Assembly: GCF_004217545.1 (NCBI RefSeq)
Contig: NZ_SHKY01000001.1
Location: 5,518,001 to 5,582,000, forward strand
DNA length: 64,000 nt
DNA from: Krasilnikovia cinnamomea
GTDB lineage: Bacteria; Actinomycetota; Actinomycetes; Mycobacteriales; Micromonosporaceae
Direction of reading: 5' to 3'
The translations under genes were made by a program, and so were the position numbers. Below, one piece after another: positions 49,212 to 56,811 of the stretch; positions within the stretch are counted from its first letter, which is position 1, and each line of letters starts with the position of its first letter. The notes beneath the pieces were generated by a model that was given only the letters and a program-made list of their open reading frames with translations, did not search any database and had not been told where the DNA came from.

Positions 49212-49320
49212 GACTTCCCGTCCGCGTTGTCAGCGGTGATCACCACGTTGCCGACCTTCGTGCCGGTCTCGACATGCCGGTAGGCCTCGACGATTCCTTC
49301 ATTCACCCGCCCGCCGGTGC
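49208..49320 (-). pseudogene. 3' end of an oxidoreductase (MDR-like)
   Basis: About 35 codons remain: GTGGRVNEGIVEAYRHVETG, TKVGNVVITADNADGKS, stop. The VETGxxxGNVVI ending is like the C-terminus of medium-chain quinone oxidoreductase/alcohol dehydrogenases. The rest is deleted. Confidence 0.5.
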
Positions 49321-49361
49321 CGAACCCGGCGGGACCGGCTGACGCCGCGATCGTCACCTGT

Positions 49362-50051
49362 TCAGGAGATGGTGAAGAGTGCCCCAGGGGTGATCAGTTC
49401 CCGGTCGTCGAAGGCGGCTTCCACCGTGGAGTGCACGTCGACCACGCCGGGCAGCTGCCGGATCAGTCGGGCAACGAGGTCGACGGCCGACCAACGATCG
49501 ACGTGTCCCGCCAGGGTGACGACACCGTCGACCACGGCCACGGAGATCGTGGTGGCGTCGTCGGCCAGGAACGGCCGCATGACGCTGGTCTCGATGTCGT
49601 AGAGGATCTCCTGGTCCGGTCGCAGGTGCACCTTCAGGAGATCGCTGCGGGACACGACACCGGCCAACCGGCCGAGGTCGTCGACGACCGGCAGCCGTTT
49701 CACGCCGCTCTGGTCCATGATGCGGGCCGCGGCCGGGATCGAGGTGCGGTACGAGACGACGACCGGCGGAGCGCTCATCAGGTCGCGGGCCGTGTGCGCC
49801 GACGCCTTTGCCCGCTCGCGGCGTTCACGGCGCCCGGAGAGCAGCCGAGGCTTCCCATCTCCCAGGTACTCGACCTTGCGGAGCAGGTCGGCCTCGGAGA
49901 CGACACCGGTCACTCGCCGAAACACGTCGACGACGGGCACGGCACTGACGCGGTGCTCCATCAGCAGGTGCACCACGTGCCGGTACGAGTCGGACTCGGC
50001 CGCGGAGACAACGGGCTTGGTCATGACGTCGCTGACAGTCCAGTCCTTCAT
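49362..50051 (-). CDS. CBS-domain pair plus BON domain protein
   Basis: A 229-residue protein: CBS 1 (VSDVMTKPVVSAAESDSYRH ... VSAVPVVD), a linker with basic residues, CBS 2 (ARDLMSAPPVVVSYRTSIPA ... KRLPVVDDLGRLAGVVSRSD) and a C-terminal BON domain (DATTISVAVVDGVVTLAGHV). CBS pairs bind adenine nucleotides; CBS-BON proteins are frequent in hypoxia/dormancy regulons of actinobacteria. GGAGGT lies 7 nt before the ATG. Confidence 0.92.
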   Translation of the reverse strand: MKDWTVSDVMTKPVVSAAESDSYRHVVHLLMEHRVSAVPVVDVFRRVTGVVSEADLLRKVEYLGDGKPRLLSGRRERRERAKASAHTARDLMSAPPVVVSYRTSIPAAARIMDQSGVKRLPVVDDLGRLAGVVSRSDLLKVHLRPDQEILYDIETSVMRPFLADDATTISVAVVDGVVTLAGHVDRWSAVDLVARLIRQLPGVVDVHSTVEAAFDDRELITPGALFTIS

Positions 50052-50134
50052 CGCGGGACCTCCCAGGTCATCCTCAGTGCCGACGCTATGCCCCGGGAAG
50101 CGGCGGCGGACAGGGCCGACAGCACCGCTCAGCC

Positions 50135-50150
50135 GGGTCCTTCGGATCCC
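50135..50150 (+). promoter_or_regulatory. Palindrome upstream of GNAT gene
   Basis: GGGTCC-TTC-GGATCCC lies 84 nt before the acetyltransferase start, in the divergent spacer with the CBS gene. It is similar in layout to the dormancy-type motif (10 of 15 matches). Confidence 0.3.
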
Positions 50151-50233
50151 GATGGCGCTGCGACGGCGAGCCGGCCGGCCGCAGCACACGCCGGTCGGGG
50201 TAGACAATCAGGCATGACACATGGGCGACCCCG

Positions 50234-50866
50234 ATGACCACGCCACCGCCGCGACCCCGAGGGGCGGGGCCGGCCGCGGACCGCGCCGCGCGCAGTGCGC
50301 CACTGGCTCCGGCTGACGCGCCGCCCGGCTATCCCGCACAGTACGAGCGGCTCGTACACCTGCACGACGGCCGTACCGTATTCATCCGCCCGATCGTGCC
50401 CGGCGACGCCGCGGCGCTGGCCGAGGCGATCTCGTCGGCCGACCTCGACACCCTTCACCGGCGCTTTCTCGGCGCACCGCCGCGCCTCTCCTCGCGCCTG
50501 CTTGCCCACCTGGTCACCGTCGACTATGCCCGCCGGTTCGCGGTCGTCGCCGTCGACACCGCCGGTCGCGGCGTCGGGATCGCCCGGTACGAGCCCGCGG
50601 GGGAGGGAAGCGCCGACGTGGCCGTCGCCGTCGACCCGACATGGCGGCGAGTGGGCCTGGCCACCGAACTGATCACCACGCTCGCCCGGGCCGCACTGGA
50701 GAACCGCATCCACACCTTCACCGCGACCTTCCTTGCGCAGAACCAGCCTGTCGCGGCGTTGCTCGAGCACGCCGACGCCGCGGGCCGTGCGCAGATCAGT
50801 CAGGGAATCGCCGATGCGGTGGTCGCCCTCGACGGGGCCGCCCAGGTGCCGGACACCGATGGGTGA
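50234..50866 (+). CDS. GNAT-family N-acetyltransferase
   Basis: A 210-residue protein with a disordered Pro/Ala-rich N-terminus and a GNAT fold (VHLHDGRTVFIRPIVPGDAA ... SADVAVAVDPTWRRVGLATE LITTLARAALENRI). The CoA-binding loop reads RRVGLAT instead of the canonical R/Q-xx-GxG/A. It resembles the acetyltransferase half of protein acetyltransferases such as Pat, without a cyclic-nucleotide domain. It is divergent from the CBS-BON gene. Confidence 0.85.
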   Translation: MTTPPPRPRGAGPAADRAARSAPLAPADAPPGYPAQYERLVHLHDGRTVFIRPIVPGDAAALAEAISSADLDTLHRRFLGAPPRLSSRLLAHLVTVDYARRFAVVAVDTAGRGVGIARYEPAGEGSADVAVAVDPTWRRVGLATELITTLARAALENRIHTFTATFLAQNQPVAALLEHADAAGRAQISQGIADAVVALDGAAQVPDTDG

Positions 50867-51096
50867 CCGCCTGCCGTCACTCACCGACCCGCGGCCCGCC
50901 TGCATCCGGCGCGGCTGCGGGCTGCCGCGAATCGTCGACGGCTATTCCTTTGTCGCCACCAGGTGCGGGCGCCCCGGCCAAAGGGGAGACGAATTGAGCT
51001 GGACGGGCCGAACGGCGCGCCGAGGGTGATCGTGCGGTCGGTATCCGCATGCGTTGGGGACACACCCGAAAACGATCTTGTCGAGCTGAACGTCCC

Positions 51097-51131
51097 CCAC
51101 GGGCCGGGGACTCCGGCCGTTGCGCCCGTGG
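51097..51131 (+). promoter_or_regulatory. GC-rich nested hairpin in the sulP leader
   Basis: Outer stem CCACGGGC/GCCCGTGG encloses an inner GCCGG/CCGGC pair. It lies 50-85 nt before the transporter start and could be a leader attenuator or a terminator for the upstream gene. No known riboswitch was recognised. Confidence 0.35.
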
Positions 51132-51181
51132 CGCCCCGGTGGCGGGATATCGGAAACGTGCGGTGGATGCGAGGATCGGGC

Positions 51182-52888
51182 ATGAATCCGCGGCGTTCGG
51201 CGGTGCGGCTGCTGCCGGGCCTGGCCACCCTGCGCGGGTACGAACGCTCGTGGTGGAGCGGTGACGTGCTCGCGGGTCTCACCGTGGCGGCCTACCTCGT
51301 ACCCCAGGTGATGGCTTACGCCGCCCTGGCGGGGTTGCCGCCGGTGACCGGGCTGTGGGCGGTTCTGGCGCCGTTGGCGACGTACGCGCTGCTCGGCTCG
51401 TCGCGGCGCCTGTCGGTCGGGCCGGAGTCCACGACGGCGCTGATGACGGCGGCGGTGGTGGCGCCGCTGGCCGGTGGCGATCCGGTGCGCTATGCCGCGC
51501 TGGCGGGGGCTCTGGCCGTGATGGTGGGTCTGCTGTGTCTGGTGGCCTTCGTGGTGCGGCTGGGGTTCGTCGCGGACCTGTTGTCCAGGCCGATCCTGAT
51601 CGGGTACCTCGCTGGGGTGGCGGTGACGATGATCGTGGGGCAGCTCGGCAGGTTGACCGGCGTACCGGTCGCCGGTGCCACCGCGCCGGCCGAGCTGGTG
51701 TCCTTCGCCGTGCACCTTCCGCGGTTCGACGCGGGTACCGCGGTGTTCTCCGCCGCGGTGCTCGGCCTGCTCTTCGCCGGACAGGGGCGGTTCCCGCGGC
51801 TGCCGACGCCGCTGATCGTGATGCTGCTGAGCACGATCACCGTCGCGGTCTTCGGCCTGCAGCGGTGTGGGCTCGCCGTGGTCGGGGCCGTGCCCGTGGG
51901 GCTGCCTACGCCGGTTCTGCCCGATGCGGGTGACCTGGGTGATCTCCTGCTGCCAGCGATCGGGGTGCTCGTGGTGGGCTACACCGACACGGTGCTGACC
52001 GCTCGGGCGTTCGCGAGCCGCGACGTTTGCTCCATCGACGCGAACCAGGAGTTGCTCGCCCTCGGGGCGGCCAACGTCGGCGCGGGGGTGCTGCGTGGCT
52101 TCCCGGTCAGCAGCAGCGGCAGCCGTACCGCGCTCGCGGTAGCCACCGGTAGCCGCAGCCAGGTCTACTCCCTTGTCGCCCTGGTCGCGGTCGTGGCGGT
52201 GTTGCTGTTCGCCGGGCCGCTGCTGGCGCGCTTCCCGACCGCGGCGCTCGGTGCGCTCATCGTGTACGCCGCGACCCGCCTGATCGACGTGTCCGGGTTC
52301 CGGCGACTGCTGGCGTTCCGCCGTAGCGAGTTCCTCCTCGCCGTGGTCGCCTTCGCGGGTGTGCTGGCCCTCGACATCCTCTACGGGGTGCTGCTGGCCG
52401 TGGGCCTGTCCGTGGCCGACATGCTGCGCCGCGTCGCCCGCCCCCACGACGCCGTGCAGGGCTTCGTCCCGGGCCTGGCCGGCATGCACGACATCGACGA
52501 CTATCCCCGGGCGACCACCGTGCCGGGGCTGCTGGTCTACCGGTACGACTCGCCGCTGTTCTTCGCCAACGCCGACGACTTCCGGCGTCGGGCGCTCGCC
52601 GCGGTAGCCGGGCAGCGTGAACCGGTGCGCTGGTTCGTGCTCAACATGGAGGCCAACGTCGAGGTCGACAGCACCGGGCTGGCAGCGGTGGCTGAGCTAC
52701 GCGCCGAACTGGCGCGTCGCGACGTCGTGTTCGCGCTGGCGCGGGTCAAGCAGGACCTTCTGGTCGCGCTGGACGCCTTCGGTCTGACCGCCGGGATCGG
52801 CCTCGACCGGATCTTCCCGACACTGCCCACGGCCGTCGCCGCCTTCCGGGAGTGGGACGAACTCCGTCACGGCGCGGATCCGGCCTGA
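51182..52888 (+). CDS. SulP-family anion transporter with STAS domain
   Basis: A 568-residue protein with about twelve transmembrane segments. The SulP opening (LAGLTVAAYLVPQVMAYAAL AGLPPVTGLWA), the GPESTTALMTAAVV motif and GFPVSSSGSRTALA are present. A cytoplasmic STAS domain follows (VPGLLVYRYDSPLFFANADD ... NMEANVEVDSTGLAAVAELR). Members carry sulfate, bicarbonate or other anions; specificity cannot be read here. The start chosen has GAGG 8 nt upstream; an ATG five codons earlier is possible. Confidence 0.92.
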   Translation: MNPRRSAVRLLPGLATLRGYERSWWSGDVLAGLTVAAYLVPQVMAYAALAGLPPVTGLWAVLAPLATYALLGSSRRLSVGPESTTALMTAAVVAPLAGGDPVRYAALAGALAVMVGLLCLVAFVVRLGFVADLLSRPILIGYLAGVAVTMIVGQLGRLTGVPVAGATAPAELVSFAVHLPRFDAGTAVFSAAVLGLLFAGQGRFPRLPTPLIVMLLSTITVAVFGLQRCGLAVVGAVPVGLPTPVLPDAGDLGDLLLPAIGVLVVGYTDTVLTARAFASRDVCSIDANQELLALGAANVGAGVLRGFPVSSSGSRTALAVATGSRSQVYSLVALVAVVAVLLFAGPLLARFPTAALGALIVYAATRLIDVSGFRRLLAFRRSEFLLAVVAFAGVLALDILYGVLLAVGLSVADMLRRVARPHDAVQGFVPGLAGMHDIDDYPRATTVPGLLVYRYDSPLFFANADDFRRRALAAVAGQREPVRWFVLNMEANVEVDSTGLAAVAELRAELARRDVVFALARVKQDLLVALDAFGLTAGIGLDRIFPTLPTAVAAFREWDELRHGADPA

Positions 52889-52989
52889 CGCGCCCGGGCC
52901 AGCGCATGCGCGGAGACAGGCGATCAGCCGCGGGAGCTACGACTCTGGCGGTCGAGCCGCGATGCATCCGCTGGAGAGGTCGTCCGGCC

Positions 52990-53025
52990 CTAACGGTGTT
53001 AGCAGTGGAGGGCTAACGTGCTAAT
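52990..53025 (+). promoter_or_regulatory. TTAGC-type operator cluster upstream of phasin-like gene
   Basis: CTAAC-GGT-GTTAG, a perfect palindrome, is followed 9 nt later by GCTAACGTGCTAAT, which holds an inverted and a direct copy of the same half-site. The Xre regulator at the other end of the small gene is the obvious candidate binder. Confidence 0.55.
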
Positions 53026-53052
53026 TGGGACAAGGTCAGAGGGGAGGTTGCC

Positions 53053-53310
53053 ATGACCACCACCATTGCCAAGCCGGCACGAGAGCCTGCGGCGGCCAAG
53101 CCGGAGCAGACGCGGCGCATCGGCCACGACGTCGGCACGCTTGCTGTCGACGCGTACGAGCGGGGCGTCGCGAACCTCGTCGCCTTCGAGAAGGACGCCG
53201 CGAAGATCGCGCGCTCCCCGTGGGCGAAGAATGCCCTCACGCTGAGCGCCGAACTCATCGAAGGCGTCAATGCCGCCTGCGTCAAGACAGCACGGCACGC
53301 TCTCCGGTGA
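53053..53310 (+). CDS. Small helical phasin-like protein
   Basis: 85 residues: Ala/Lys/Pro-rich N-terminus followed by a helical region (VGTLAVDAYERGVANLVAFE KDAAKIARSPWAKNALTLSA ELIEGVNAACV). Short proteins of this kind lie next to Xre regulators in actinobacteria and recall phasin-like granule- or membrane-associated proteins; the assignment is tentative. GGGGAGG 5 nt upstream supports the start. Convergent with the Xre gene, 20 nt apart. Confidence 0.65.
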   Translation: MTTTIAKPAREPAAAKPEQTRRIGHDVGTLAVDAYERGVANLVAFEKDAAKIARSPWAKNALTLSAELIEGVNAACVKTARHALR

Positions 53311-53330
53311 GACATCGACCGGGCCGGGCG

Positions 53331-53717
53331 TCAGTGCCCGGACCGGTCGTCCGCCCGCCGGTTGCCGTCACGGCGCCGGCGGGCGATTGTCGTGTCGGCC
53401 AGCGCCGTGTAGACCTCGGCAAGCACCTGGCGCTGCCGCGCCGTCAGATTGGGGTCCTCGGCGATCGCGGCGAGGACCGCGGGGGGCCGTTGCGGTGTCG
53501 CCTGTTCGACCAGCGCGTCCGCGGTCGTCCGCAACGACGCGGCGATCGCGTGCAGCACGCGGTCGGACGGCGCGCGCAGGCCCCGCTCGATCTGGGACAG
53601 GTACGGTCCCGAGATGCCGACCATCGCCGCGAGCCGCCGGATCGGCAGCTGGGCCAGCTGACGTTGCCGACGGATGATGTCACCGAGCTTCAGCGGCGGA
53701 CGCGCGTTCTCCGACAC
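53331..53717 (-). CDS. Xre-family DNA-binding regulator
   Basis: A 128-residue regulator with an N-terminal HTH_3 domain (LGDIIRRQRQLAQLPIRRLA AMVGISGPYLSQIERGLRAP S) and a helical tail (DALVEQATPQRPPAVLAAIA; LTARQRQVLAEVYTAL). It resembles the actinobacterial Xre proteins linked to small phasin-like proteins. The GTG start lacks a strong ribosome-binding site. It likely acts on the TTAGC operators upstream of the neighbouring small gene. Confidence 0.88.
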   Translation of the reverse strand: MSENARPPLKLGDIIRRQRQLAQLPIRRLAAMVGISGPYLSQIERGLRAPSDRVLHAIAASLRTTADALVEQATPQRPPAVLAAIAEDPNLTARQRQVLAEVYTALADTTIARRRRDGNRRADDRSGH

Positions 53718-53726
53718 GGCAGCAGC

Positions 53727-53900
53727 CTAACCCGGGCCCACGTCCCGGTCGTGCCATCGATGTGCCAGGGCGGCGATCTCGCCGGCGAGCGTCGGTTGCA
53801 GGGCGGGCAGATCGTGGCCCATGCCGGAATGCACGATCATTCGTGCCCCGTGGATCGCCCGGGCGGTCGCCACTCCGGCGCACGGGCCGTACGACTCTGG
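53727..53900 (-). pseudogene. 3' end of an alpha/beta hydrolase
   Basis: The frame reads GVATARAIHGARMIVHSGMG, HDLPALQPTLAGEIAALAHR and a stop, the C-terminal end of an alpha/beta hydrolase with the catalytic His in GMGHDLP. Upstream the sequence changes into the leader of the wax ester synthase relic, so the rest has been deleted. Confidence 0.6.
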
Positions 53901-53961
53901 CGTGGCGCGGCGCGGCCGGTGGATGGTGACGGATGGACGGCCATTGACGGAGGAGGATGTC

Positions 53962-54800
53962 GTGGACTGCCTCAGTCCGCTGGATGCGTCCTTCCTCGAC
54001 GCCGAGGACGAGGACCCGCACGCCTGCCTCGCCATCGCTTCGATCGCCGTCCTCGACGGTCCGGCGCCGAGCCAGGCAGACTTCACCGATCTCATCCGCG
54101 GCCGCCTGCCGCTGGTACCAAGGTACCGGCAGCGGGTCCGCCGAGTACCGTTCAATCTCGGCCGACCGGGGTGGGTGAACGATCCCGATTTCGACCTGGA
54201 CTTCCACCTGCGCCGCACGGCGCTGGCCGAGCCCGGCGGGGACGCCGCGCTCGAACGGCTTGTTGGCCGGGTGATGAGCCAGCGTCTCGACCGCGACCGC
54301 CCGCTGTGGGAGGACTGGCTCATCGAGGGGCTGCCTGAGGGACGCTGGGCCCTGCTGTCCAAGGTGCATCACTGTCTGATCGACGGGGTGTAGGGGAACC
54401 AGCTCTACCAGCTGATCTGCGACACCGGTCCCGTGCCCCGGCCTGCCGCGGCGGACCACTGGGAGCCTCGCGGTGGCGCTGCCACGCTGGACCCGACCCT
54501 CGATGCGCTTGGGGCTGTCCGGGCCGATCGGCAGGTACCGCCCTACGCGTGCCGCAGTCCGCGATCACGACCGTCGCCACCAACGTGCCGGGGCTCGATC
54601 GGCAGTTGTACCTTCTCGGGCGCCCGATCCGCGAGATTCTGCCGTACGTGCCGATCGCCGAGCGGCTGCGCATCGGCGTCGCCGTCTTCATACTGCGGTC
54701 AGGCGGCGTTCGGCGTCACGACCGACTTCGCGTCGGTGCCGGAGGCCGACGAGTTCGCCGGCTTCGTCATCGACTCAACGAGATACGACCCAGGCGCGGA
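53962..54800 (+). pseudogene. Wax ester synthase/diacylglycerol acyltransferase, nonsense and deletion
   Basis: It starts at GTG after GGAGGAGG (VDCLSPLDASFLDAEDEDPH) and reads normally to the active site KVHHCLIDGV (HHxxxDG). The next codon, expected Ser (TCG), is TAG. The frame then continues NQLYQLICDTGPVPRPAAAD for ~40 codons. A large middle part is missing, and the C-terminal end appears in shifted frames (ITTVATNVPGLDRQLYLLGR; REILPYVPIAERLRIGVAVF; YCGQAAFGVTTDFASVPEAD EF). These enzymes make storage lipids from acyl-CoA, a dormancy-linked function. Confidence 0.88.
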
Positions 54801-54984
54801 TCGTCGCATTGACGATCGCGTTCGGCGACGCCTTGATCCGGAGTCGTTTGCGGCGGCGGTCCAGATGGTGGCACAGGTGCCGCCGAGCCGACGTACCGGT
54901 AAACAGCAGACGCATGTCTGGTGCCGGCGGTTTCCTGGCCTGGGTGATGATGGGCAGAATCCGGGGCGTACCGGAGGGAATGTG

Positions 54985-56811
54985 ATGCCCGACTCGCTGA
55001 ACATGCTGATAGCCAAGCTCGACGAGATCCTGGCCGACCTAGAGGCCGCCGTTACGGGCCGAGACCACGACATCGATGCCGTCGCCCCGGAGCACCGCCG
55101 GGGCGCACGAAATCTGGTCCGCTACACCGCGCTGCGCGGGCAGGATGTGCGTGAACTGCAGAACGACCTGATGGATCTCGGCGCTTCCTCACTGGCCAGC
55201 CCCGAGGCGAATGTGCGCGCGAAGGTGCAAGCGGCCCGCAACGTGCTCGCGGCATTGCGCGGCGACCCCGGTCCCTGGGATCTGACCACGATCGACGACG
55301 ATCTGGACGCCGGCGATGAGATCCTGGACCGGAACGCCCGGAACCTGTTCGGGCCGCCACGGGCCGGGCGCCACACGCGGATCATGGTGACGCTGCCCAG
55401 TCAGGCGGCCGACGACCCCGCGTTGGTCGCCGACCTCATCACCGCCGGCATGGACGTGGCCCGGATCAACTGTGCGCACGACAACCCGGACGCCTGGCGG
55501 CAGATGATCGCCCATGTCCGAGACGCGTCCGCGGCCGCCGGGCGCGAGGTCCTGGTCTCGATGGATGTACCAGGCCCGAAGCTGCGCACAGGCCCGATCA
55601 CCGACGGCCCGGCGGTCGGCCGTGCGCGGGTGAGGCGGGACGAAGCCGGACACCTGCTCGCGAAGTCGTCGTTGTGGCTGGTTCCCGCCGACCTTGAGAC
55701 GCCGCCGGCGCCAGCCCCCGCTACCTCCGACGCGCGACCAACCCTCACCGTCCAGGTCGACCCCGCGTGGCTTGGTCAGCGTCGGCCGGAGGACGCGATC
55801 CGGCTGCGCGACAACCGCGGGCGACGGCGAAGGTTCATCGTCGCCGCTCTCGAAACCGGCGGCGCGCTCGCGTACGGGTCCCGCAACGCCTACATCGCCG
55901 ATGGCACGCTGCTCGACTCCGACGGCCGCACTACCCGGGCAGGTGGCATTCCACCGGTGCCGCGCCGGCTGCTGCTGCGCCCCGGCGACAGGCTGGTGCT
56001 GACCGACGACCTGACTCCGGTGGAACCGCCCGCGCCCGGGGAGACCGCGCGCATCGGCTGCACACTTGCGGAGGCCGTCGCCGCGCTGCGGACCGGCCAA
56101 CCCGTGCTGCTGGACGACGGCGCCATCGAGGCCACCGTGGAGTCCGTCGCCTCAGGCGAGGCAACTCTGCTGATCACCCGCACCAAGCCAGGCGGGCAGC
56201 GGCTGGGTGCGGAGAAGGGCATCAACCTTCCGGAAACCCACCTTCCACTGCCGGCACTGACCGCAGAGGATCAGTCGCTTCTGCCATTCATCGCCGCCCA
56301 CGCCGACGCCGTTGCCGTGTCGTTCCTGCGGTCGGTGGCCGACATCGACCATGTTCTCGAGGCATTGGATCAGATCCCGGCGCCCGGTCTGGGACTCATC
56401 CTCAAAATCGAGACCGGACCCGGCTTCCGAGAACTGCCGTCAATGCTGCTGGCCGCGATGCGCCGTGCCCGCGTCGGCGTCATGATCGCCCGTGGGGACC
56501 TCGCCGTCGAGGTCGGGTTCGAGCGGCTCTCCGAGGTGCCCCGGCAGATCCTCGCGCTTTGCGAGGCGGCTCACGTGCCGGCCATCTGGGCGACCCAGGT
56601 GCTCGAGACGCTGGCCAAGACGGGGCAGCCCTCACGGGCCGAGATCACTGACGCCGCCACCGCACAGCGCGCCGACTGCGTCATGCTCAACAAGGGTCCC
56701 TACATCGTCGAGGCGATCCGCGCGCTGGACGACATCCTCGCCAGGATGGGACGGGTACAGCGAAAGAGCCGGACACTACTGCGACCGATCCATTCCTGGG
56801 CAGACCAGTAA
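54985..56811 (+). CDS. Pyruvate kinase-like protein with long N-terminus, no C-terminal domain
   Basis: 608 residues. The first ~130 are a helical extension not found in classical PykA/PykF (LNMLIAKLDEILADLEAAVT ... ARNVLAALRGDPG). The pyruvate kinase barrel follows: MVTLPSQAADDPALVADLIT AGMDVARINCAHDN, SMDVPGPKLRTGPI, an interrupting beta domain, EKGINLPETHLPLPALTAED, ILKIETGPGF (catalytic Lys and Glu) and MIARGDLAVEVGFERLSEVP, ATQVLETLAKTGQPSRAEIT D. The protein ends soon after VMLNKGPYIVEAI, where normal enzymes have SGETAxGxYP and a regulatory C-terminal domain. ATG with GGAGG 8 nt upstream. It probably acts on phosphoenolpyruvate/pyruvate, without the allosteric domain. Confidence 0.85.
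   Translation: MPDSLNMLIAKLDEILADLEAAVTGRDHDIDAVAPEHRRGARNLVRYTALRGQDVRELQNDLMDLGASSLASPEANVRAKVQAARNVLAALRGDPGPWDLTTIDDDLDAGDEILDRNARNLFGPPRAGRHTRIMVTLPSQAADDPALVADLITAGMDVARINCAHDNPDAWRQMIAHVRDASAAAGREVLVSMDVPGPKLRTGPITDGPAVGRARVRRDEAGHLLAKSSLWLVPADLETPPAPAPATSDARPTLTVQVDPAWLGQRRPEDAIRLRDNRGRRRRFIVAALETGGALAYGSRNAYIADGTLLDSDGRTTRAGGIPPVPRRLLLRPGDRLVLTDDLTPVEPPAPGETARIGCTLAEAVAALRTGQPVLLDDGAIEATVESVASGEATLLITRTKPGGQRLGAEKGINLPETHLPLPALTAEDQSLLPFIAAHADAVAVSFLRSVADIDHVLEALDQIPAPGLGLILKIETGPGFRELPSMLLAAMRRARVGVMIARGDLAVEVGFERLSEVPRQILALCEAAHVPAIWATQVLETLAKTGQPSRAEITDAATAQRADCVMLNKGPYIVEAIRALDDILARMGRVQRKSRTLLRPIHSWADQ

Noticed and set aside
49317-50237. A 306-codon plus frame opposite the CBS-BON gene
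   Set aside because: Antisense shadow; the minus-strand gene has clear CBS and BON motifs and a good ribosome-binding site.
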